Positions 37,595 through 46,905 of a DNA stretch of 64,000 bases are shown here, piece after piece. Each line of letters opens with the position of its first letter. Position 1 is the stretch's first letter. The notes below the pieces were generated by a model, which saw only the letters and a list, made by a program, of their open reading frames with translations, was not told the DNA's origin and made no database searches. The position numbers were made by a program, and so were the translations under genes. The DNA comes from Stomorhina lunata. Its lineage: Eukaryota > Arthropoda > Insecta > Diptera > Rhiniidae. The stretch is taken from assembly GCA_933228675.1 (NCBI GenBank), contig OW121743.1, positions 62,441,118 to 62,505,117 on the forward strand, in the 5' to 3' direction.

Positions 37595-38426
37595 CAGGGT
37601 TATCCATTTTTCGGTTTCAAAAGTGAACGTAAATAAAACACATTCAAAATATTTTTTTCATGATATTTCTTTTTTATTATTTAATTAAGTTTAAACGTTG
37701 ATATAAAGTGTAACACACTTTATCATTTAAATGGCCACCACGCGAAATATTGTAAGCATTGCTTCTTTTGAGGTAATTTTCGACCACTTTTTGACACATA
37801 TTGAGTGCTATTTCAGCCATAACTTGACGAATGTTGGTTTTAAAGCGCCCAAGATTTAAAGGTTTATCTGCATAAACACGGTATTTCGCGTAGCCCCCCA
37901 AAAACGTCTAATGGTGTCAAATCGCATGATCTTGTTAGCCAGTTGATATCGCCAGGACGTGAAATTACGGGGCCAATGTCTCTTGCAATAAAGCCATATT
38001 CTCGAGTTGTGTGGCATGTGGCACTATCTTATTGAAACCACATATTCTCCAAGTCGTATTCTTCAATTGACACATTCGGGTCTTCGGCAACACTTTCACT
38101 TATAGCAGCAACATTTTCAGCAGAACGAGCGAAACGATGATGCACAGGTCTTGCAAAATTTGCACAGGTCTTAAAAGTTCTTCACAATTTTACCAATTGT
38201 TTACGTAGTTGGACCATAATAATCTCCTCTTAAAGCACGGTATGTGGCTGTTGCAGAATCACCAATTTTGTAGTATGTTTTGATAATTTTTTTGCGTTGT
38301 GTGATACTTAAGCGATCTATTTTCGTCAATGTCAGACTGAAAAGAAAAAAATTGGTTAAACAACTTAGTTTGACAGATGTCAAATTCCAGTCTTATACAT
38401 TTGAAACTACGAAACGGAAAACCCTT
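37595..38426 (-). mobile_element. Internally deleted Tc1/mariner element with TIRs and TA duplication
   Basis: The element starts CAGGGTTATCCATTTTTCGG and its other end, read inward on the minus strand, is AAGGGTTTTCCGTTTCGTAG. The two ends form an imperfect inverted repeat of about 27-30 bp. TA dinucleotides flank it exactly (37593-37594 and 38427-38428), as expected for the IS630/Tc1/mariner superfamily. At 832 bp it is shorter than an autonomous copy (usually 1.2-1.4 kb), consistent with the internal deletion seen in its transposase. Confidence 0.88.
37677..38383 (-). pseudogene. Tc1/mariner transposase remnant, middle deleted
   Basis: Read on the minus strand. An N-terminal helix-turn-helix segment (38330-38204, ITQRKKIIKTYYKIGDSATA) runs into a TAA. 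A second frame carries HHRFARSAEN...EDPNVSIEE and then, after an in-frame TAA, DSATCHTTRE...RPGDINWLTRSCDLTPLD, which looks like the second catalytic Asp region and its partner. A third frame has YRVYADKP...LKTNIRQVMAEI and HLNDKVC near the C terminus, ending at 37677. The join of EEYDLENMWFQ to the second catalytic region skips the part that should hold the first catalytic Asp. There are frameshifts, stops and a direct repeat of TGCACAGGTCTT at 38141-38172. Non-functional. Confidence 0.85.
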
Positions 38427-38504
38427 TACACCATAATGACAATACTATAGCCGAATATTTCACTAATAGAGGAAGTTATGGATAGTGCTGCATTATTTAC
38501 TTAC

Positions 38505-38615
38505 CTTTCCGCATAGGCCATATACTTTGTGGTCTCTTGTCATTATCGCATCTGAACCGAATAGCAGACCTTTTGAAGGTTTTGATGCTTTTACAAAGAG
38601 TTTATAAATAACTTT
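38505..38615 (-). other. Exon-like open segment ending at a consensus donor site
   Basis: On the minus strand an open frame (37 codons, containing LLFGSDAIMTRDHKVYGL) ends at GGAAAG followed by GTAAGTAAA (38504 downward), a perfect fly 5' splice site. Base composition is distinctly less A/T-rich than its surroundings. No clear acceptor upstream was found. The + strand is also open here (YLPFRIGHILCGLLSLSHL), so the coding sense is uncertain. It could also be a piece of an unknown element. Confidence 0.25.
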
Positions 38616-38869
38616 TTATGAATGAACAATTATTTTGGAAGGAACCTGAATATCTTAAGGAAAATTGACTTATATTATATTTTCGTTAGATTTTTATCGA
38701 GTTATTTACTTGTTGCCCCCTCAAAAGCACCAGAAACTAAAAATTTAAAAATATTAAGTACTTATATTAAATTTATGCAGGTAGTAAGATAAAAATCTTT
38801 TGTTTTTTTTTTCAACTTTTTTCTGCATTTAACCGCATGTTTTATATGATTTCATTTTTTCCTTAATAT

Positions 38870-39018
38870 TTTTTTTTGTTCCTAAATTTTTTGCGTTTCA
38901 GCCCAACCATATGCACAACTTCTTTAGATACAACATGTATCTTATGAATGAACATGAGCATCTTTATCCACAACATACAACCATTAGTAATTTTTTACAG
39001 ATGAATGAACATATATAA
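38870..39018 (+). other. Acceptor-like site followed by a 38-codon open frame
   Basis: A T-rich tract (38869-38898) ends in TTTCAG at 38901. The sequence from 38902 is open for 38 codons (PNHMHNFFRYNMYLMNEH at its start) and closes with TAA at 39016-39018. A second acceptor-like TTTTTTACAG lies inside at 38991-39000. No homology recognised, and in DNA this A/T-rich the combination could be chance. Confidence 0.25.
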
Positions 39019-39439
39019 TTTTTTTTTTTTTGCTAAAGACACACAACTTGTCGTAAGACGAGTTATATAAAAGAAATTAGATTGTATTACGATGGAGTGT
39101 ATTTATAAAGTATAAAGAATGAATACTGAAGAAGAAACAGATTATTAAAAAAGATTTCGAAAAGATAAAAATCTTCAAAGGAAAAACTGTTGAATATTCT
39201 GGAGTGAAGATGAGTATTATTTGGAGTGAACAGCAGGAACAAAAAAAAAAAAAGAAAACAGATATTTAGATTAGAATCAGAGGATTTAGAGGGTACTAAT
39301 GTGTGTTTATTTTTAGCAGGCACTGTTGTTAGTGAAAGTTACTGTAAATAATTTTTGTAAAATTTTTGTATTTAAATTTAATAAATTTTAGTATTAATTG
39401 GGATTTATCAAATATATAATTTTTTTCAGAATCAGTAAA

Positions 39440-40070
39440 TTTTTGTTAACTATTTAGTCTTGTATAACCTTAATACCTGTGTACACAAATTTGTCAGATT
39501 TGTTAGGATTTCTTTAATCTTTTCAATTTTCAACCCCGAGTATAACAGTATAACACTTACCTACACACATTCACTTTCTCTCTTAAGCACTTCTAAACAT
39601 TTATTGAATTATTATTTAAAACTGTCAAAGCTTCACACAAAAGGATATAAAACTCTCCACTTTTACTCTCCCCTCTCCCGCTCTTCGGCTACCTCTCTGG
39701 CATGTGCGTATTTTATCATAAACAGCTGCTGATGAGAAATGAACAAATGAACAAAAAAAAACTGAATTAAATCAACAAAAGACTTTTCTCTGCTCGTTCT
39801 CTTGCTACACATAAACATTTCGAACATACAAAATAAATTCATCTCAAACTCTGAAACATTTTTTGGGTATGTTTTTTTTGTGTTTTCTGGGGCACAAAGA
39901 CGTGCTGGAGTAGAAGTGGTTGGTAGTATTAGTAAAAGCGTTTGTTCGGACGGTTGTCTGTTAAGTGTTTTCTCTGTCTCTAATTATTGAATGTTTTTTT
40001 ACGCCGTGATATTCGAAGCGCCTTTTTTTATATCAAAAAGAATAAAGAGGACGGACGGGTACGCTTTCGT
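39440..40070. promoter_or_regulatory. CT/GAGA-rich, promoter-like island
   Basis: Several CTCTC runs (39570-39577, 39653-39700, 39785-39804, 39970-39984) correspond to GAGA-factor-type motifs. TATAAAA occurs on + at 39646-39652 and TATAAAAA on minus at 40030-40023. 39650-39720 and 39890-39965 are clearly less A/T-rich than the flanks. No initiator could be fixed and no downstream gene is recognised. This is a candidate promoter or enhancer only. Confidence 0.3.
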
Positions 40071-40099
40071 GTTTTGTTTTTTGAAGTTTGAAGAAAAAT

Positions 40100-42600
40100 A
40101 AGGAAATTTTCTTTAATGTTGAGATTTTTTTTCTCATAAAGTAATTGAAATTAATTAGAGATTATCAAAAAAAAGATATTATAATTAAATTTCTAAGAGA
40201 TCTCAAGAGTTTTTGAAATGATATGTTAATAATACTTAAAAGAAAATAATAAAAATTAAAAATGATATGAAATCATAAAGAAAAATTAAAATAACAAGAT
40301 TTTAAAATATCAAAAGAAAAAATCTTAAACTATTTTAACATTAATTTTTGTTAAATTTTGAAAAATTTTTGATCTCGAGATATAGAAAGATTATAAAAAA
40401 AATTACAAAATAATTTTTAAATAATAAAAATCTTCAAAACAGAAAATTTCTGGATTATATGAAGAAAAATTTACAAAATAATTTTAAAAAAATAAAATAA
40501 GTAAATAAAATTATTAAATATTCTTCAAAATAGAAAATTTCTGGATTATAGGTATAAAGAAATATTGAAAAAAAATTTAAGAATAATTTTTTTCAAATAA
40601 AAGAAAATTTTTAAAAATCTTCAAAATCGAAAATTTTTGAATTACATACATCGTAAAAGTAAAAAAGTTAAAAAATTTTAGTTGAAAATTTTGGATTACC
40701 TTAAAATTATGAAAGGTGCCAAATAGTAGAAAATCAAAATTTTGGGAAAGCATTTTGATTATGATAAAAATGACATGAAATATAAAGAACAATATCTTCT
40801 GAAATAAAATTTTCTAAGAAATCAAGTTAAGAAAATTTGACAATATTAAAGTGTCAAATTTCTGACTTTAAAGGGATTACCTCAAATTGAATGTGAAAAG
40901 TGAAAAATAGTGGAAATTAAAATTTCTGAAAATAGTCCCTTTGGCACAAAATAATATAAACTTTAAAGAACAATATTTTCTGGACAAAAAGTTTCATAAA
41001 AATCAAGTTCAGAAAATTTGACAATTTTAAAGTGTCAAATTTTTTACTTTTAAGGATTACCTCAAATTTGTGAAAAGTGGAAAATAGTAAAAATTAAAAA
41101 TTCTGGAGAAATTTTACTACAAAATAACATAAACTATAAAGAACAATATCTTCTGAAAAAAAAATCTTAAAAATCAAGATCAAACAATTTTTCAACTTTA
41201 AAGTTTCAATTTTATGCTTTTCTTACCCAAAATTTGTAAAAAGTAAAAAATTGTGGAAATGTTTTAATTCTAAAAAAATTATTTTGGTTCAAAGTAACAA
41301 AAACTATAAAGAACAATATCTTCTGGAAAAAAAATTTCTTAAAAATCAAGTTCACAAAATTTGACAATTTTAAAGCGTCAAATTTTGCATTTAATGGATT
41401 ACCTCAAATTTGTAAAAAGTGAAAAATAGTGGAAATAAAATTAATTTTGAAATTATTCCTTTTATCACAAAATGACATGATATCTAAGGAATAATGTTTT
41501 CTTGAATAGAAATTTCTTGGAAATAAAACTCAGAAAATTTGACAATTTTTAGGTGTCAAATTCAAACTTTTCTGGATGACCTCAAATTTTCAAAAAGTGA
41601 AAAATTTTAAAAATTTTAATTTCTAAAAAAAATCCTATTCAAACAGAGTAACTTAAAATATTAAGAAAAATGTCTTCTGGAATAGAAATTTCTTAGAAAT
41701 CGAGTTCAGAAAATTTAACAATTTTTAAGTGTAAAAAAAGTAAAAAAAATTTTAGCAAAAATTTGAATTACTCTAAAATATAAAAGGAAAAAAATCTTAT
41801 GAAAAAAATACAAAAAAGTAAAAAACCTAAAATAAAGTGGATTAACATAATTTTCGGGATTACCTCAAAATTGTAAAAAAAAATAAAATTTTGAAAAAAT
41901 TTTACTTTTTGCTACAAAATGACATAGAAAACAAAAAATTTTGTCTTCTTGTATAGAAATTTCTAAGAAATGAAGTTTAGAAAATTTTTCGGTGTAAAAT
42001 AAATTTTAAAAAATTTTAACCAAAATTTAAATTGCACAAAAATTTTGAAAGTTACAATATATCAAAAAAATACAAAATCTTAAGAAAATAATGAAAATAC
42101 TTTCCAAAATTTAATTAAAGAAATTATTGAAAAAAATTAGTTCAAAAGAATATCAATTGGATTTACTTTTGATTAGCTCAAAATCCTAAAAATTGAAAAA
42201 TATTGATCTCAAAATCTTGAAAAGTGAAGAAATATTGAAAAGCAAAGAAATACAAAACATTCAAAATCATATAAATTTTTTTGAAAACGAAAAATTTTCT
42301 CATATATTTGATTACACCGAAATCATTAAAAGTGAAAAATAATCAAAAAAGAAAAACTAGTGAAAATTACAAGAAATACTTCAAATTTTATACTTCAAAA
42401 TATTCTAAGAATTATTAGGAAATAATGAAAAATACAAAAATCTAACAAAAAAGACCAAAATACTTTCAAAATCAAAAATCATTTTAAAATTTTGAAACCA
42501 AAATTTTCTCCTCAAAAAATTGATTTGAAAAAAAATAACAATGAAAACCAGAAAAATGTTATAAATTTTGTGACTCAATTAAATTAAGTTAAAAAAATCT
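40100..42600 (+). repeat. Degenerate satellite-like tandem repeat, about 175 bp
   Basis: Copies of ATAAAGAACAATATCTTCTG, then AAATTTCTTAAAAATCAAG, AAAATTTGACAATTTTAAAG, TGTCAAATTTT and GGATTACCTCAAATTTGT recur in order. The AACAATATCTTCTG word falls near 40788, 40969, 41138, 41311, 41488, 41673 and 41940, giving spacings of about 170-185 bp. Copies at both edges are strongly diverged. No coding potential. Confidence 0.8.
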
Positions 42601-42660
42601 TAAAATTTGGATTACCTTCTACTTGGATTACCTCAATTAAACGGATTACTCTAACAAATT

Positions 42661-42720
42661 GGATTCCTCGGAGTATATGTTCGTGAGGATGGAGCCACCT
42701 TTGCCGCCTCGCAATAAAAG
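42661..42720 (+). other. 60-bp G/C-rich island of unknown function
   Basis: 31 of 60 bases are G or C, against roughly 20 % on either side. Two + frames are open: one reads GFLGVYVREDGATFAASQ then TAA, the other contains MEPPLPPRNKR with a PxxPxR-like run. A CTAAC branch-point-like word precedes it at 42651. It could be a small exon, a captured coding fragment or a regulatory site; I cannot decide. Confidence 0.3.
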
Positions 42721-43964
42721 GTTAATAAATACAATTTTTGGTTAAAGTTAAAAAGTCAAAATTTGAATAAAAATAAGAAAAGTGACAAAAGACTTTCAAA
42801 TTAAACAAATGAAAAAAAGTTTAAAGAAAGAATTTCTTTGAAAATAAAAATTTCACTTAAATTTAAATATTTTTGAAATTATAACAATAAATAAGAAGAA
42901 AAATTTCCAAGAAAAAAAAACTTCTTTGAAAAGAAAAATTTCACTTAAATTTAAATATTTTTGAAATTATTTTAATTTAATTCTAATTTAAAAAAAATTT
43001 CTAACACAAAAAAAATCAAAACTGTTTAAAAATCAATATTTTCAAAAAAACATCATTTTTTGTTGTTGTTGTCTTTTCACTCGTTTTGGTTTTCAAAACG
43101 TAGCTATTTGTTGTTACATATTTATAGGTGACATCTGCTGCCTTTTTCAAATTTTCTATATAAGTATTAATGTTTGATATTTTCCGTTTTACTTTAAAGA
43201 GTTTATTTTGATTTGTGTGACTTCAGAATTTATTGTAAGAGTTTCAAAAATATTTAAAGAACAAATGTTAAAAGGTTTGTAGGGCTTCTTAGAGATTTGA
43301 AAATTTTTAAAATAATTTATTACCATGTAATGAATGAAGGGCTTCTTAAAGAACTATTAAAATAATAACTAAATAATTTAAATAGAATAAATTAAGGGAA
43401 GGGAATTAATAAATAGATTTGTATTCATTCATATAAGTTTCCTTTTAAATCTAATTAATACGTTTTAATTGAAATCGCACACTATTTTTCTAACCTTGAT
43501 CAAATTTTTCAGCTTCTTTATAGTTTCATAAGTAGTTTGAAATTATTGGCAAAAATATCTAGTTTCCGACAATTTTTTAAAAATTTTGCTTAAATTTGAT
43601 TAGACGATTATCTTAGATATTTTGCATAGACACTATAATTCATATTTATTTAATCTCAAAAATTAGATATAATTCGTGATTTTCGAGATGTGTAGATACT
43701 CCTTTTGATAATAATGACCTGAAGAAACACTTTGAAGAAAAATTGTACCCTGCAAATTCAAAAAACAACTGTTTATTACAATAAAAAATAATTGTAATTA
43801 ATTGGGATCCTAGTGCAATAAACATTTATATACAAATTTTTAATAAACTGTTTGGCCTTTCCGAGCTAGCTTTAGTTTTCGAGATATAAAAACTGTTTTT
43901 TTACAAATAAATGTTATTAATATAATTGAAAATCATTCATTCCATTGAAGGTCAAGTTTTGTTT
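42721..43964. other. Single-copy A/T-rich interval
   Basis: Contains a short direct duplication: AAAAATTTCACTTAAATTTA with flanks at about 42846 and 42926. The rest is unique with no element recognised. Confidence 0.45.
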
Positions 43965-45160
43965 ATCAAAAAATTTTTTTTTTAAAATGTTTCTATAGAA
44001 ATTTTTTTTTTAAAATGTTTCTATAGAAATTTTTTTTTTTTCAAGTTTTCTATAGAAAATTTTTTATCAAAAATTTTTCTATAGAAAATTTTTTCATCAA
44101 AAATTTTTATATAGGAAATTTTTTTATCGAAAATTTTTCTATAGAAATTTTTTTTATCAAAAATTTTTCTATAGAAATTTTTTTATCAAAAATTTTTCTT
44201 TAGAAAATTTCTTTATCAAAAATTTCTCTATAAAAATTTTTTTTTATCAAAAATTTTTTATCAAAAATTTTTTTTTGAAAATTGTTTTATCAAAATTTTT
44301 TTCTATAGAAAATGTTTTTATCAAAAATTTTTCTATAGAAAATTTTTTTATCAAAAATTTTTCTATAGAAAATTTTTTTATCTAAAATTTTTCTATAGAA
44401 AATTTTTTTATCAAAAATTTTTCTATAGAAATTTTTTTATCAAAAATTTTTCTATAGAAAATTTTTTTATTAAAAATTTTTCTATAGAAAATTTTTTGAT
44501 CAAAAATTTTTCTATAGAAATTTTTTTTATCAAAAATTATTCTATAGAAATTTTTTTTATCAAAAATTTTTCTATAGAAATTTTTTTTTTATCAAAAATT
44601 TTTCTGTAAAATTTTTTTTTTTATCAAAAATTTTTCTTTTGAAAATTATTTTATCAAAAATTTTTCTTTTGAAAATTGTTTTATCAAAATTTTTTTCTAT
44701 AGAAAATTTTTTTATCAAAAATTTTTCTATAGAAAATTTTTTTATCAAAAATTTTTCTATAAAAATTTTTCTTTTGAAAATTATTTTATCAAAAATTTTT
44801 CTTTTGAAAATTGTTTTATCAAATTTTTTTCTATAGAAAATTTTTTTATCAAAAGTTTTTCTATAGAAAATTTTTTTATCAAAAATTTGTCTATAGAAAA
44901 TTTTTTTATCAAAAATTTTTCTATATTTTTCTTATCAAAAATGTTTCTATATTTTTTTTCAAAAATTTTTCTATAGAAAATTTTTTTATCAAAAATTTTT
45001 CTATAGAAAATTTTTTTTATCAAAAATTTTTCTATAGGAAATTTTTTTATCAAAAATTTTTCTATAGAAAATTTTTTTATCAAAAATTTTTCTATAGAAA
45101 ATTTAAAAAAAAAAATTTCTATACAAAATTTTTTTATAGAAAATTTTTTTTTTTCAAAAA
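43965..45160. repeat. Minisatellite array I, 30-bp unit
   Basis: About 40 units of TTTTTATCAAAAATTTTTCT plus ATAGAAAATT. The period is a multiple of three, which leaves long open frames on both strands (44781-45185 minus, 44811-45179 plus) encoding repeats such as KFSIEKFLIK; these are artefacts of the repeat. A block around 44632-44700 is repeated at 44767-44830. Confidence 0.95.
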
Positions 45161-45429
45161 GATGTGTATTTGCATTTGATCCCAAATCTGTTACATTTAT
45201 TTATTAATGTAACAGACTAATTTATTGATAAAAAGCCAAAAAATGTTTGCGGAGAAACCAAATTCCTCGACGCGTTTTAATGGTTGGTTAAGCCATCTCT
45301 TCAGGAGGATTATCCCCAATTTAGACAGTTCGAAAACCTCGTATTATTACTTAATTTACGAACAAAACTTTTAGGAATTATATTCATAAACCATAAGTAA
45401 GAGCGTAGATTATCGACTGAACAAAAACA
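45161..45429. other. Non-repetitive insert splitting array I
   Basis: The insert interrupts array I and is less A/T-rich (TTCCTCGACGCGTTTTAATG, AGCCATCTCTTCAGGAGG). It has a perfect 10-bp inverted repeat, CTGTTACATT and AATGTAACAG, with an 8-nt loop at 45188-45215. Possibly a small mobile element; no clear ends found. Confidence 0.5.
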
Positions 45430-45870
45430 AACATTTTTTTTTATCAAAAATTTTTTTTATAGAAAATTTGTTTATCAAAAATTTTTTCTATAGAAAATTT
45501 TTTATCAAAAATTTTTCTACAGAAAGTAAATTCATCTAAAATTTTTTTATCAAAAATTTTTTTATAGAAAATTTTTTTATCGAAAATTTTTCTATATTTT
45601 TTTTTATCAAAAATTTTTCTATAGAAAATTTTCTTATCAAAAATTTTTCTATAGAATATTTTAAAATTTTTTGATATAAAAATATTTTTTTTTTAATTTT
45701 TACAGAAAAATATTTTTATAAAAAAATTTTCTATAAAATATAATTTTTATCGAACAGTTTTCCAATGAAAAATATTTTTATGAAAAACTTTTCTATAAAA
45801 TTATTTTTTGGATTGAAAATATCTAAAAAAATATAAAAATATAAAATTTTTTAATATTAGAATTTATTTC
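45430..45870. repeat. Array I, right part
   Basis: Same TTTTTATCAAAAATTTTTCT unit continuing after the insert, becoming diverged after 45660 and ending in TTTTTTGGATTGAAAATATC. That end is also found at the end of array J (60270). Confidence 0.9.
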
Positions 45871-46190
45871 AGTTCTAAAAAATTTTCCCAATATTTGCAA
45901 AATTATTCCCAAAGTTTACAAAAATATTCCAAAGTTTACAAAAATATTCCCAATGTTTACAAAAATAATAGTGCCCTGGCAATAATGTTCGTGATTATAG
46001 TTCTTTGTTCTGGATTGGGTTTTGATTTGTCTCTTGCCTATTTTTGTTTTTGTCTCTTCCTTATCAAAGCGTCATCAACCAACTCTGTTAACATCCAAAT
46101 TCCAACTAAATAATTTTAATATTCATTTTCAGGAGTTTTATTAATGATCGTGGTATTTACGAAAATTAAAAAATGCATCGGCTTCTGGTG
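45871..46190 (+). repeat. Dispersed segment, first copy, attached to array I
   Basis: Starts with 3-4 copies of a short repeat around TTCCCAATGTTTACAAAA, then a non-repetitive segment through CAACTCTGTTAACATCCAAA and GAGTTTTATTAATGATCGTG, ending GGTGGTATGGGCTGTCTACT. The same sequence in the same order and orientation is found at 60330-60660, again directly right of a TTTTTATCAAAAATTTTTCT array. The frame at 45895-46113 is not conserved between the copies, so it is not a gene. Confidence 0.85.
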
Positions 46191-46329
46191 GTATGGGCTG
46201 TCTACTCCTGCATATAACCCCGTCCCGGGAATCAGTTTAATACTCATAAATTAAATTGAGTTTTAATTAATAATTTTAATAATAAATGAGAACTTAATTT
46301 GTAGCCGATAAATATTATGTAACTATTTT

Positions 46330-46905
46330 TCAGTATGTCAAATTTTATGAAAATCGGTTCACATTTGACCTTAGCTCCCATATAAATCTATCTTTGAAAA
46401 AAAACTAAATACTAATAAGTACAATATTAGTATTTAAATATAGTAGCTGTTATGCTAGAATTTGGTACAGTTCAGTTTTTTATAACTATCAGACATCGTG
46501 TAAAATTATTTACGAATCGATACATTTAACTATAGCTTCCGTATAAATCCTGACTCGGAAACAAGTGAAATGCTAATATATATCAAGTTATAGTAGCTAT
46601 GATGATAGAATTTAGTACTGATCAGTTTTTTATGGATATTAGGCAGTATGTAAAATTTCGCGTGAATCGGCCAAAATTTAACCATTGCTTTAATATAAGA
46701 ACCACTCCCGGAAACCTTTAAAATGCCACGAAAGCCAGTTTAATGTTAATAACTTATAAACCATGAAAGCTATGTTCACTTAATTTAGCACAACTAAGCT
46801 TTACACAAATACCAGTTGGTATATAAAGTTTAGATATGCTACTAACTTTAACTTTAACAATTTGATGGTGGGTATCTACGATTGGGCACAACCAAATATA
46901 ACACT
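46330..46905 (+). repeat. Dispersed muscoid repeat, internally tripled
   Basis: Three diverged copies of an approximately 165-bp block, each with GTAAAATT or similar, AATCGG and ATTTGACCTTAGCTCCCAT-like words (46350, 46520, 46670), then a tail GGTGGGTATCTACGATTGGG followed by CACAACCAAATATAACAC. I recall a similar tail from muscoid genomes; that is memory, not a search. Confidence 0.7.

Noticed and set aside
39555..39566. Minus-strand donor-like TAG/GTAAGTG
   Set aside because: No open frame or composition change ends there, and a 7-base match is expected by chance in a window this size.
44781..45185. Open frames of 134 codons (minus) and 122 codons (plus) over the same DNA
   Set aside because: Both come from a 30-bp A/T repeat whose period is divisible by three; peptides are simple repeats (KFSIEKFLIK) and both strands are open.
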